A stretch of DNA of 64,000 nucleotides from Verrucomicrobiota bacterium. Its GTDB lineage: Bacteria; Verrucomicrobiota; Verrucomicrobiia; Verrucomicrobiales; DEV007. The position numbers and the translations under genes are program-made. The stretch lies in contig JAHDID010000002.1 in assembly GCA_020630975.1 (NCBI GenBank), forward strand, positions 186,001 through 250,000, read 5' to 3'. Under the pieces are notes generated by a model. The model was not told the origin of the DNA, made no database searches, and saw only the letters and a program-made list of their open reading frames with translations. Within the stretch, counting starts at the first letter, position 1; every line of letters starts with the position of its first letter. Of this stretch, positions 1-9,494 are shown piece after piece.

Positions 1-10
1 TGGATCGCCT

Positions 11-469
11 ATGCGCAATGTGACTGTGGAGATCTGGCAGGTCGATCATCAGGGCATCTACCTGCACTCAGGGGATAAGGAGCAGGAGCGTCGCGATGCT
101 AATTTCCAAAGCTACGGCCGCTTCCTGACTGATACGCAGGGTCGCTACTACTTTCGCACCATCAAGCCGGTCGCCTATGGCGATGGCCGGATTCGCCGCA
201 CGCCGCACATTCATATAGCTGTCAGTCGTGGTGACAAGCGACTGCTTACCACTCAGCTCCTAGTCAATGGAGTCGAGCAAAATCAGACGGACATGCTTTT
301 CAAAAGGATCAAAGATCCCAAAGCTCAAGCTACGGTGCTAGGTGACTTCTCGCCTCTGCCAGGGTCCAAGCTAGGCGAGCTGCAGGTGAATCACGATCTG
401 ATCATCGGTCAAACTGTGGCTGAGATGGATGATGGATCGTTGAGAGCTCTAGGCGTGAGTATAGCCTAA
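11..469 (+). CDS. Intradiol ring-cleavage dioxygenase-like protein (probably the 3' part of a gene starting before the window)
   Basis: Translation resembles the protocatechuate 3,4-dioxygenase core (VEIWQVDHQGIY, RTPHIHIAVS); ORF lies at the window edge. Confidence 0.7.
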   Translation: MRNVTVEIWQVDHQGIYLHSGDKEQERRDANFQSYGRFLTDTQGRYYFRTIKPVAYGDGRIRRTPHIHIAVSRGDKRLLTTQLLVNGVEQNQTDMLFKRIKDPKAQATVLGDFSPLPGSKLGELQVNHDLIIGQTVAEMDDGSLRALGVSIA

Positions 470-482
470 GCCCTTCCGGGAC

Positions 483-508
483 AGCCGACGTCCTCGTCGG
501 CTATTTTT
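483..508 (+). terminator. Rho-independent terminator
   Basis: AGCCGACG-tcct-CGTCGGCT perfect 8-bp hairpin followed by ATTTTTC, just after the dioxygenase stop. Confidence 0.8.
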
Positions 509-663
509 CTTTGTTCAGTCTTTTTCTTTGCGCCCTTTTCACTATGTCCACAATATTGAGTGGCCACTACAGGCTGCGATGAACACCTTAGCTAGCAAAG
601 ATTCGTTTCATTAGATCCTGTAATGCGTATTTTACTGAGTGTAAACTTAACCGAAGTCGAACT

Positions 664-1545
664 CTAGCGGATAAAATGCTGAAGCCCTTGTGCTATGGCG
701 TGAGGATCTGCCTCGTAAATCCCTGCTGAGTTTAGGTTGTTTAGTTCAATGATTCTAATCTCTCCTTGATGAAGAGTGACGTCAACTGTGCCTGTAATTT
801 CTCGATGAAATGAATTGATTACATCTTGGGTGAGCCCCCAAAGGAAATGGTCTGCGAGAATCCGCTGGTAAACTTTTTTATCTTTCCCATAGCTAGAGCC
901 AGTGGCGATTCGATTATTGAACACAAAAAACCGGAACTCATCTTGAATCGAAATAGGATCGCTCACAAATACGATCTCTTCACCTAGCTCATCGACGCCC
1001 GTCGTTGAACACTGTACGAGGCTGTCGAATGCTTTACTCTGAAGGCCATCTATATCTAAGACTAAACCGGTGAAAAGCTTTTCCCGCATGGGTTTTACAA
1101 AAACCGTACGACTTTGGAGATCGGAGAGTTCTTTGATCGTGGTTTGAGTAGGATTACCATTAAGTAAATACTTAGCGTCAACGATATCGTCCAGTCTGGG
1201 CGTGAAACTTTCGAAAGTAGGCCAACCTCTTTTTTTGGCGATCTCAACCAGTCTGCCGGATCCCAAGACGATATCTGGAGCTTCATTGCACTCGGGCTCA
1301 ATAACATCGGTAAAAGGGATGATCTGTACTTCTGTCACTTTTCCGTACTGCCTCAAAACGGATAAGAAATGCTCGTAATTTAGCTCTTGCCAAATTCTTG
1401 ACTGCGCAATGACATGCATACTGTGGATTTGATTTAGCTTAGTGTTTAAAGAATTTAGGGGATAATGAAAAGTCGATAAGTAACGCCAGATTCTTAATGT
1501 CGGTATGATTTCGGCTTGTCGGACAGTGGGTGTAAAGGTTAACAA
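664..1545 (-). CDS. ATP-grasp domain-containing protein
   Basis: 293 aa ORF; C-terminal VDVTLHQGEIRIIELNNLNSAGIYEADP is ATP-grasp-like. Confidence 0.6.
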   Translation of the reverse strand: MLTFTPTVRQAEIIPTLRIWRYLSTFHYPLNSLNTKLNQIHSMHVIAQSRIWQELNYEHFLSVLRQYGKVTEVQIIPFTDVIEPECNEAPDIVLGSGRLVEIAKKRGWPTFESFTPRLDDIVDAKYLLNGNPTQTTIKELSDLQSRTVFVKPMREKLFTGLVLDIDGLQSKAFDSLVQCSTTGVDELGEEIVFVSDPISIQDEFRFFVFNNRIATGSSYGKDKKVYQRILADHFLWGLTQDVINSFHREITGTVDVTLHQGEIRIIELNNLNSAGIYEADPHAIAQGLQHFIR

Positions 1546-1551
1546 AGGGTT

Positions 1552-1678
1552 TTTCTAGCACCCCGCCGGGGTGCGGCTTCACATCTGCCGCATTCGGTGG
1601 CTGCGCTTTGCTTGCCACCGGCTACCATCTTTGAGTCCCTCAGGGACTGCCCCCTGGAAGATTGGTAGAAACTAGAAA
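1552..1678. repeat. Intergenic multi-hairpin element bounded by TTTCTAG/CTAGAAA
   Basis: Outer inverted repeat 1552-1558/1672-1678 encloses hairpins GCACCCC-gcc-GGGGTGC (1558-1574), CGGTGGC...GCCACCG (1595-1620) and AGTCCCT-c-AGGGACT (1634-1648). Confidence 0.6.
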
Positions 1679-1812
1679 CGCTCTACCAAATTCACCGATT
1701 CCACTTGGCTTCAGCTGCGGAAAGCCCCAAAAACATCGTTTGGGAAGTGCTTCGCGAGATGCTTGGGGATGAAACCATCCAAAGCCCAGCATTAGTTGAG
1801 TATGATTTAGAG

Positions 1813-4425
1813 CTACCGACGCTTGCCAAAGATCCGCTGGAACAGCGAATTCCGTCTAGGGCTGCTGTTGGTAGGTGCCCGTGGGCGGGTGTTTTGCGAT
1901 GGAGTCTGCGGGGTCGACCTCGGGCTGGCATCGCGGAAGATGGGTTTGGCTACGGCGGGGGCGGCGGCTGGCTTTGGTGCCGATGGCGGTAGGAAGTCTT
2001 CTTCGTTTACGCTGGTCAGGCTGTAGTCGCCGCGCAAGGCTTTGGAGCGTTTGGTGATCTCGCTATAGCGCTCCCAAGTCAGGTATTCGTTGAGAAAGGC
2101 GCTCAGGATAGGGGCAGCTTTCTTGCCGCCGCTGACGTTTTCGCCAGGATTACCCTCGTAGAGGATGGCAAAGGAGTAGATCGGATCTTTGGCAGGGAAG
2201 TAGCCTGCGAACCAAGCGACGTTTCTATTCTCCGAGGTAATCCACTGGCCCGTACCTGTCTTGGCTGCTACCACGATCTTGTGATAGCCGGACTTACCTG
2301 TTCCCCAGGAAGAGTTGACCACATCGTACATCCCTTTGCGGACTGGGGCGAGCGAGCGTGAGCTTACATTCAGAGAGTTGCGCACGTCTGGCGGAATGAC
2401 ATCGACGATGTTGTGATTGTAGTCTTGGACTTGAGTGACGGTCCGCGGATTCATGACGCGGCGCTGATCGCCGACAGCCGCCATCATCCTGGCGACCTGA
2501 ATCGGGGTGCACTTCACCTGAAACTGTCCGATCGACATGTTTGCCTCGTCACCATCGGAGAGTCTGGCACGGTATTTCTCGATCCACTTTTTGTTATCGG
2601 GGATGAATCCGGCATTCTCAGGCAGTGGTAGTCCTGTCTTTTCTCCGAGGCCGAGTCGGTATGACATGGAGGCCATCTCATCGCCACCTACGCTGATGGC
2701 GATCTCGTAGAACCAGGTGTTACAAGAGCGGGCGATCGCGGAGATCACATTCATATCGCCCTCGTCAGAGGAGTTCCAATTACGCATGGTCAGGCTGCCG
2801 ATCGTCCAGGAGCCAGGGCAGGGGTAGTAGTCGCCAGCATCGATGAAACCGCTCTCTAGGAAAGCCAAGGCAGAGGCGATCTTGTAGGTAGACGCTGGCG
2901 GGTAGGCACCCTGGTAGGCGCGCGGGAAGAGCGGCTTTTCAGGGTCGTTCATCAGCATCTGGTAGCGATCTTTGGAGATAGCAGGGATGAAATCGTTGGG
3001 ATTGAAGCTGGGGTAGCTTGCCATGGCGAGGACATCGCCATTGGTCACGTCCATCATCACAAAGGCACCTCGATTGGAGCGCTCGCGCAGGAGGCGCTCG
3101 GCTAGCCGCTGGGCATTCAGGTCAAATGAGGTGACGATATTATTGCCCGGGATGGGATCGGATATTTTGTCTTTGCGGAGGAGCTTACCACCCTCGTCGT
3201 AGAGCTCACTAAACTGGCCAGGTGTGCCGGTGAGCATTTCGTCGTAGGCTTTCTCTAGGCCCTGTACGCCGAGACCCTGCCCCCAGATGGGTTCTGCATT
3301 GGTGATGGGACCGGTCGCGCGCGGAGGGCGCTTGCCGACGTAGCCGATTACGTGGCCGAGCAATTTCTCGTTGGGGTAGTGGCGCAGGTAGATGGGGACT
3401 AGCTCGATTCCCTCTACCATGTATTTTTCGACGCGTTGGCTCTCGGACTTGGTGAGAGCTCCGCTGAAGAGAAGTGGCATCCAGCGGCGATTTTCATAAT
3501 GCTTGCGGATGACTTTGGGCTGCATGTCCCAGCTGGTGCCGAGGATACCGTTGATATAGTTGATCCGGTCGGCTGCATATTTCAGCAGAAAGGTCTCGTC
3601 TGGCTTGTCGCCGAGCTGAGGAAACTTGATGGCTGCGTAGTTTACCACCTTGTTTTGGGCTAGGGGTAGGCCATTGCGATCGAGGATCTGGCCGCGCGGC
3701 GCAGGGATGGAAAAGGTGAAGGTGCGCGCATCGAGCGCGGTCATGATATTGGACTGCAACTTTTCGTTCAGCGGGTCATCTTTTTTCTCCTCTTCGCTGT
3801 CCTTTTTCTCGGCGTCCTCTGCAGGCGGCACCTGTGCATCGGTGGGCTGGCCAGCCTCGGCTAGCAGTCGAGCATTGGAAGAGCCTGCGAGAGGGTTCGA
3901 GGGCGGTGTGATCGGTGTCTGGTTGATGGGCTCTAGCTTGCCCAGCTGGCCGACATTGCGCATCAGGGCCACTACGCCTGGTGTGCTGCGGTTGGCTGAG
4001 GCATCTCGAGCGCGGTTGAGCACTTCTTCCTCGTTGGTAGCGGGCGCAGGCTCATTGGTTGGGACGGCCTGGATGCCTTCGCCATCGGCGTCTTCGCCCT
4101 CCACAGGCTCGGCTACGATACCGTCTTCGGTCTCTGCATTGGGATCCACTTCACCCTCGGTGCCTTCCTCGACAGGGCCGCCAGCAGGCATAGATGAAGG
4201 ATCTGGAGGTAGCTCCTCACCTGGGCCGACAGGGGCTACGATATTGGGTATGATCGGCTCACGATCGCGCCGATCCCGGAAGATGCTCTGTGCGGGAGAG
4301 CTATCTGGGATGACAATAAGAATGGCGAGCAGCACTGGCAGGCAGCGCAGCAATCGCTGTAGAGAAGGCGTATCCATGGAACGTGTAACCGACCGTAACA
4401 TAATTTTATGTGGGGGCATCCGCAA
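1813..4425 (-). CDS. mrdA: Penicillin-binding protein 2 (peptidoglycan transpeptidase)
   Basis: RGQILDRNGLPLAQN, ASTYKIASALAFLESG (SxxK), SCNTWFYEIA (SxN), AAKTGTGQW (KTG). Confidence 0.9.
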   Translation of the reverse strand: MRMPPHKIMLRSVTRSMDTPSLQRLLRCLPVLLAILIVIPDSSPAQSIFRDRRDREPIIPNIVAPVGPGEELPPDPSSMPAGGPVEEGTEGEVDPNAETEDGIVAEPVEGEDADGEGIQAVPTNEPAPATNEEEVLNRARDASANRSTPGVVALMRNVGQLGKLEPINQTPITPPSNPLAGSSNARLLAEAGQPTDAQVPPAEDAEKKDSEEEKKDDPLNEKLQSNIMTALDARTFTFSIPAPRGQILDRNGLPLAQNKVVNYAAIKFPQLGDKPDETFLLKYAADRINYINGILGTSWDMQPKVIRKHYENRRWMPLLFSGALTKSESQRVEKYMVEGIELVPIYLRHYPNEKLLGHVIGYVGKRPPRATGPITNAEPIWGQGLGVQGLEKAYDEMLTGTPGQFSELYDEGGKLLRKDKISDPIPGNNIVTSFDLNAQRLAERLLRERSNRGAFVMMDVTNGDVLAMASYPSFNPNDFIPAISKDRYQMLMNDPEKPLFPRAYQGAYPPASTYKIASALAFLESGFIDAGDYYPCPGSWTIGSLTMRNWNSSDEGDMNVISAIARSCNTWFYEIAISVGGDEMASMSYRLGLGEKTGLPLPENAGFIPDNKKWIEKYRARLSDGDEANMSIGQFQVKCTPIQVARMMAAVGDQRRVMNPRTVTQVQDYNHNIVDVIPPDVRNSLNVSSRSLAPVRKGMYDVVNSSWGTGKSGYHKIVVAAKTGTGQWITSENRNVAWFAGYFPAKDPIYSFAILYEGNPGENVSGGKKAAPILSAFLNEYLTWERYSEITKRSKALRGDYSLTSVNEEDFLPPSAPKPAAAPAVAKPIFRDASPRSTPQTPSQNTRPRAPTNSSPRRNSLFQRIFGKRR

Positions 4426-4436
4426 ATACGGGTCGT

Positions 4437-6062
4437 TCAGGAGTGAGTTTTCAAAAAATGTGCAATTTCTCCAGCTAATCTGGAATTTATGCCAGAAACT
4501 TCCGCAATCTCCTCAGGTTCAGCCTTTCGCAGACGAGAGACAGAGCCAAATTTTTCCAAAAGCCTCTCCTTTCGGCCGCGGCTGATGCCGGGGCAGTCGT
4601 CGAGGATGCTTTCTTCGATGCGTTTTTTCATGAGGAGTTGGTGGTAGCCGTTGGCGAAGCGGTGAGCTTCGTCGCGCAGCCGCTGTAGCAGCTTTAGAGC
4701 GCCGGTGTCGTGAGGTATCACGATTGGATCGCTCTCTCCATATTGAAAAATTTCTTCGCGCTGCTTGGCCAGGCCAAAAATGGGCAGGTCGTGCAGGCCT
4801 AGCCGCTGCAGCTCCTTCACCGCTGATGAGAGCTGGCCTTTGCCGCCGTCGACGATGACCACATCGGGCAGTCGGACGAAGGGCTTCTTCTTTTTCTTCG
4901 GCTTTTCGCCGCCATTTTCATCTGCGACATCGGCTTTTTCTTCTTCCTCAGCCTCGATGCGGCGCATGGCATCGATCGGATGCTCCTGGGAGGCGTCAGC
5001 AGCTTCATCGCCCACCCGCTCGCGTGCCTCCAGTAGGATGCGCGAGTAGCGGCGTCGGACCACCTCGGCCATACTGGCGAAGTCATCCTGACCCGTCACG
5101 GTCTTGATCCGGTAGCGGCGGTAGTTGCTGTTGTCAGGTAGGCCGTTTTTGAAGCGCACCATCGAAGCGACGATGTGGTTGTCGGAGATATTTGAGATGT
5201 CGAAGCACTCCATCACCTCCGGGACGCGGTCGAGATGCAGGTAGTCTTTTAGCTCGAGGATGTCTTCCTCTGGCTTGATGGCTTTGCCAGGCACGCCTTT
5301 TTTGCGGAATTGGCGGGTTGGTTTGAGGGTTTTCTTGAGGTTGTCGATCATGTCGCGCAGCTCAGCGGCGCGCTCGAAGTCGAGCTGAGCAGCGGCCTCG
5401 GCCATTTCCTCCTCGACCGAGCGGATCAGGTCTTTGGAATGGCCTTTGAGGAATTCCGAGGCTTCGGCGACTTTGGCTAGGTATTCCTCGCGTGTGATTT
5501 TGCCGATGCAGGGGGCGGCACAGTTTTTGATGACATCATCGTGACAGTGCTGGTAGTCCCGCTCGGTGGGTTTCATCGGCCGGCAGCTGCGCAGGCCGAA
5601 CTCTCGATTGATCCACGATACGGTGCGCCGCAGCGCCCCCGAGTGGGCAAATGGGCCGAAGTACTGCGCACCATCGTCCTTTTTTAGTCGTGTCAGCTGG
5701 AACTTCGGCCACGGCTCCTCAAGGTGGATTTTCACTAGCAGGAAGCGCTTATCATCGCGAAAGGCGACATTGTACTTGGGGCGATATTCTTTGATCAGCT
5801 TGCCCTCCAGCAGCAGAGCTTCCTGCTCATTGCGCACCTCGTGGATCTCAAAGTCCCAGATACTTTGGATCAATGCTCGAGTCTTGTGCTCGGCCAGCCG
5901 CTGTCGCGAGGGATTGAAATACGAAGCCAGTCGCTTGCGTAGGTCCTTTGCCTTGCCCACATAGATGACCGTGCCGAGGCGGTCCTTGTGCAGGTACACA
6001 CCAGGTTTGTGCGGCACCTCCTGGAGCTGCTTGTTAAGTTTGGCTTTTACGTCGGTAGACAC
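4437..6062 (-). CDS. uvrC: Excinuclease ABC subunit C
   Basis: GIY-YIG domain (PGVYLHKDRLGTVIYVGKAKDLRKRLASYF), UVR motif, VVIVDGGKGQLSSAV, HhH C-terminus. Confidence 0.95.
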   Translation of the reverse strand: MSTDVKAKLNKQLQEVPHKPGVYLHKDRLGTVIYVGKAKDLRKRLASYFNPSRQRLAEHKTRALIQSIWDFEIHEVRNEQEALLLEGKLIKEYRPKYNVAFRDDKRFLLVKIHLEEPWPKFQLTRLKKDDGAQYFGPFAHSGALRRTVSWINREFGLRSCRPMKPTERDYQHCHDDVIKNCAAPCIGKITREEYLAKVAEASEFLKGHSKDLIRSVEEEMAEAAAQLDFERAAELRDMIDNLKKTLKPTRQFRKKGVPGKAIKPEEDILELKDYLHLDRVPEVMECFDISNISDNHIVASMVRFKNGLPDNSNYRRYRIKTVTGQDDFASMAEVVRRRYSRILLEARERVGDEAADASQEHPIDAMRRIEAEEEEKADVADENGGEKPKKKKKPFVRLPDVVIVDGGKGQLSSAVKELQRLGLHDLPIFGLAKQREEIFQYGESDPIVIPHDTGALKLLQRLRDEAHRFANGYHQLLMKKRIEESILDDCPGISRGRKERLLEKFGSVSRLRKAEPEEIAEVSGINSRLAGEIAHFLKTHS

Positions 6063-6155
6063 GGCAGGGTACTGTTACGTCTGAGGGGCGGATTATCCAC
6101 AGAGTCTTTGCACTGTTGTTTCGCGTAGACATCGCGCCGGCTATGGGTATCATCG

Positions 6156-7688
6156 GTGCCAATGTCTTCCTCATGTCGTTTCATTGCGCGATTTTTGCTC
6201 TGCAGTGCCTTTGTCTCAGGAGCTCTAGGTTTTGAGCGGTTCGACTACCAGAATGTTCCTTTCGACACGGACTATGCAGACACCTTTTCGCGTCTAGAGG
6301 GGATAGTCCCGATTTTATGTGGTATAGCAGCAAATCCAGATTATCCCTCAGCGGTGCGAGGTCAGTTAGTAGCAGCTGCTAGGCGGGTAGACCCTCTTGG
6401 TAGAGAGGCGTTCTACACCGAGTACCAGTTGGCAAATGATCTCCCGGTGACAAAGGCGCTCAGCTTATCAAAAGCCGAAGGTGAAATCCTGTTGAAAGAT
6501 GAAATCGCGGATCTCAGGCGAGACTCTAGGTTGTCTACTTATCTGGATTTCATTGAGGATACTTTGTTTCCAGGTGTACAGATGTCGGAGGATAGCTTTT
6601 TCCCATTGAGTAATGATCCCTTCGAGCCAGAACCGGAAGCAGAGCCAGAGAAGAAAGAGACGCCCCTGGTTATTGCTAGGATGAAGTATCTCTCTACTCA
6701 GGGCGCTTACCTGATCGGAGGGGCCAGTCGACCGAGTGGTGATGAGTATTTCCACTACGCTCCGAGGGCATTAGACTCGAAAACGTTTCGCTCTGGCTAT
6801 CGAGAGGCGGTGAAATATCTAGGGCTCTCACATGCTGGAGCACTATCGGGCATGAAGGTGGATTTCGATATCGAGGCAGACTTGGATAGCGCTGAAGGTC
6901 CTGGAGCGAATCTATCGTGCGCTATCATCACGGATGCTCTTTTGAATGGCTATCAAGTGGATTCTATCGTCGCTAGCTGTGGCGATGTGAATGCCGACGG
7001 CACCGTACAGCCTGTATGGGATCTCTACACGCGGCTAAAAGCTACTGAAGATGAGTTGCCGCCAGTTATTCTGATTGCGCCTGGCGATGACTATGTGGTG
7101 GATGATGTATTACTACTGGATGGACCGAAGCTGTTTTTGGATACCCAGATCATCAAAGTCGAAAAACTCTCTGATGCGGTGTCGATCGCTAGCCAAAAGC
7201 GTGCCGAAAAAATTCGTGATGCATTGAATCTATATGCCAGTATCCAAAAGGTGCTGGCATCTGGCGATAGCAAGATGCTAACCAATTCTCATGTGCAGAA
7301 TCGTCTCAATCAAGTTTTGGAGATTCTGCCCGGTCATCTCTCCGCTACCCAGTTGAAGCGGGTGTCGGAGAAGAAGTACCCGAGACGCCTCAGTAGCTAC
7401 TATTCTTTTGATCTCGTTTTTGGAGCATTGAGACCTTTGATAGAGGACGGGTATGAGGTGAATGCTCTAGGCTCGGTGAGTGAGTCAGATCTCGCAGCCT
7501 TAAAGAAATATCAGCCCCGTCTTGATCCAAGTTTAGCTGAATTGGCAAAAGCTGTGATCGCTTTTGAGCAAGGCGGTAATCTGGGGAGCGATCGTATGAT
7601 CGAGAAGAAGCGTCTGGCTCAGCGAATCAAAGAAGAGTTAAACCAAGTATCCAGCGATCCAGTGATTCGTGAAAAGATTATGCGATGA
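6156..7688 (+). CDS. Secreted Lon-like S16-fold protein, predicted catalytically inactive
   Basis: Signal peptide; aligns without gaps to the downstream paralog, but GPSAG is GPGAN and the catalytic Lys position is Arg. Confidence 0.7.
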   Translation: MPMSSSCRFIARFLLCSAFVSGALGFERFDYQNVPFDTDYADTFSRLEGIVPILCGIAANPDYPSAVRGQLVAAARRVDPLGREAFYTEYQLANDLPVTKALSLSKAEGEILLKDEIADLRRDSRLSTYLDFIEDTLFPGVQMSEDSFFPLSNDPFEPEPEAEPEKKETPLVIARMKYLSTQGAYLIGGASRPSGDEYFHYAPRALDSKTFRSGYREAVKYLGLSHAGALSGMKVDFDIEADLDSAEGPGANLSCAIITDALLNGYQVDSIVASCGDVNADGTVQPVWDLYTRLKATEDELPPVILIAPGDDYVVDDVLLLDGPKLFLDTQIIKVEKLSDAVSIASQKRAEKIRDALNLYASIQKVLASGDSKMLTNSHVQNRLNQVLEILPGHLSATQLKRVSEKKYPRRLSSYYSFDLVFGALRPLIEDGYEVNALGSVSESDLAALKKYQPRLDPSLAELAKAVIAFEQGGNLGSDRMIEKKRLAQRIKEELNQVSSDPVIREKIMR

Positions 7689-9415
7689 ATAGCTTTAGAA
7701 GTTTGAGTTTAGTTTTGATTACTTTGTTTTCTGTCTCATTCAGTCAGGGACAGGATCGAGTTCTGTCTCATTCCGTGCTAGATGAATTAGACACGATACC
7801 TCGGCAGTATTTGATGCGTGCCGTCATTTATTTCAAAGATCATGTCGAGCATTCGGATGAGGCGGCTGCAGAGAAACTAGAGCAGCTGTTCGCCATAGTG
7901 GGGGATGAACTGCGCCGCGACCAACTGAGCTCAGGTCAGGTGCCTCATGTGACGCTGACTCCGGATTTAGTTGATTCCTTCACGGCGAATAAAGATCGAG
8001 TAAGAGGTTACATGGGGAGTGCGGCTAGAACCCTGAAAAGTGATGAGGGCAAAGCTCTGGCTGCGCATATTTTCGATGCTTTAGTCGCCATTGATAAGAA
8101 AGATGTGGCGGCTGCCTATTATCGAGAGGTGCTTCATATCGAAGAGGGGATTCACTTGAACTGGGGTGGGGATTTGCTGAACCCAGAGCGTTCGAAAATC
8201 ACTGCCGCCGCTCCTGCCGGGGGATATTACACAATCGATTTCCCTGGGCTTGGCGCTCCCGGTGGTGGTGATACGATCGCAGGAGTTGCCAAATCCCAAG
8301 CACTCATCAAAGGGCTGCTGGTGCAGAGTTTATCGGGTGCTCAGTTCGCCGGTAGCGCCTCGCAGATGAATGCGACAGTCATTGGATCTGCTGATCGGCT
8401 GAAAGTCGCTTTTAATCAAAAAGTAGGTCCTAGTATGATGCAGGCAGTGGAGGATATGACTACCTTTCTGCGGACGCGGCATCCCGATGCTGATATGGGA
8501 ATCGAAGTGGAAATTAGCTTTGAGGAGCAATATATCGCAAAAGACGGCCCTTCAGCAGGTGTGGCCTGCACGCTGATGCTGGAGTCGCTGTTAAAAGGGA
8601 ATCTCTACTCCGATACCTTTGCGGTGACGGGTGCTCTAGATGCTAGTGGGCAAGTGGGCTCAGTGGGAGGTATCGATGGTAAGGTGCGTGGAGCCATCGC
8701 GAGAGGCTGTGATGTCGTAGCGATACCGGCGGATAATGAGTCGGTCGTTCAGGATCTCCTGATCACAAATGGCATCGATATACTGAGTAAAATCCAAATT
8801 GTAAAGATCGCGACGTTTGACGAGGCACTAGCCATTGCTAGCCACCCCTCCGAGAGGCCAGTCGGCCTGCAGCAGGCAGTCGAGACGTTTAGCGAGGTGC
8901 AGAAAGTATTGGCATCGGGCGAAGAGAGTTATCTCAAGAACGCTAAGGTTCAGGGCAAATTACGAGAAGTGGTTCAGGCGTACCCGAATCACTTGTCGGC
9001 GAAATATTTACTCCTCAAAGGCTTAGGTCGAGAGCCTAAAGTTCTCACCTTGCTAGGTTCAGTGCAGGCGATCGATCGAAAAGCGGCACCGTTTATCAAT
9101 GAATTGAATGAAGGGAATTTTGATATCAAAGACGCCTTTGGTAAGGATGGTTTTGCAGACACCATCGTCGCGATGAATCGACTGCGACCTTTTCTCGATG
9201 AGCGGACCCGAGCCTGTGCGGATGCGATAGTGGACTATTCAGGAGTGATCCGCATCGCTATCAACAGCCCGCCGCGATCTCCGGCGGGTATATCAGAGCT
9301 TCGATCCAAGCTAAGTCGCACCGGTAGAGCAGTGAGCCGTGAGTACGAAGAGCTCTTTTCACGTCCTGATGTGAAAGAAGAGCTCATGATCCTAGATGAA
9401 GACGAGGATGGTTAG
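7685..9415 (+). CDS. Secreted Lon-like S16 family serine protease
   Basis: Signal peptide; KDGPSAGVACTLMLESLL and GGIDGKVRGAIARGCDVVAIP keep the Ser-Lys dyad at the 43-residue spacing of Lon; start overlaps upstream stop (ATGA). Confidence 0.8.
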   Translation: MNSFRSLSLVLITLFSVSFSQGQDRVLSHSVLDELDTIPRQYLMRAVIYFKDHVEHSDEAAAEKLEQLFAIVGDELRRDQLSSGQVPHVTLTPDLVDSFTANKDRVRGYMGSAARTLKSDEGKALAAHIFDALVAIDKKDVAAAYYREVLHIEEGIHLNWGGDLLNPERSKITAAAPAGGYYTIDFPGLGAPGGGDTIAGVAKSQALIKGLLVQSLSGAQFAGSASQMNATVIGSADRLKVAFNQKVGPSMMQAVEDMTTFLRTRHPDADMGIEVEISFEEQYIAKDGPSAGVACTLMLESLLKGNLYSDTFAVTGALDASGQVGSVGGIDGKVRGAIARGCDVVAIPADNESVVQDLLITNGIDILSKIQIVKIATFDEALAIASHPSERPVGLQQAVETFSEVQKVLASGEESYLKNAKVQGKLREVVQAYPNHLSAKYLLLKGLGREPKVLTLLGSVQAIDRKAAPFINELNEGNFDIKDAFGKDGFADTIVAMNRLRPFLDERTRACADAIVDYSGVIRIAINSPPRSPAGISELRSKLSRTGRAVSREYEELFSRPDVKEELMILDEDEDG

Positions 9416-9494
9416 CCGCCAATAGCCGCAAAGCGTCACGTTGAAAGTCGGGCCATATCCGTATACTCTTGGGCTTTTTCTCGGCCAGCCTATC

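Noticed and set aside
1705-1992. Short plus-strand ORFs near the PBP2 3' end
   Set aside because: Overlap the PBP2 coding sequence antisense or the intergenic repeat; Gly/Trp/Arg-rich shadow translations.
3650-4585. 311 aa plus-strand ORF
   Set aside because: Antisense to the acidic low-complexity part of PBP2 and the end of uvrC; Ser/Pro/Gly-rich shadow ORF.
5010-5150. Frameshift in uvrC
   Set aside because: The Lys/Glu-rich insertion before LPDVVIVDGGKGQL stays in frame and conserved motifs continue on both sides; treated as a lineage-specific insertion.
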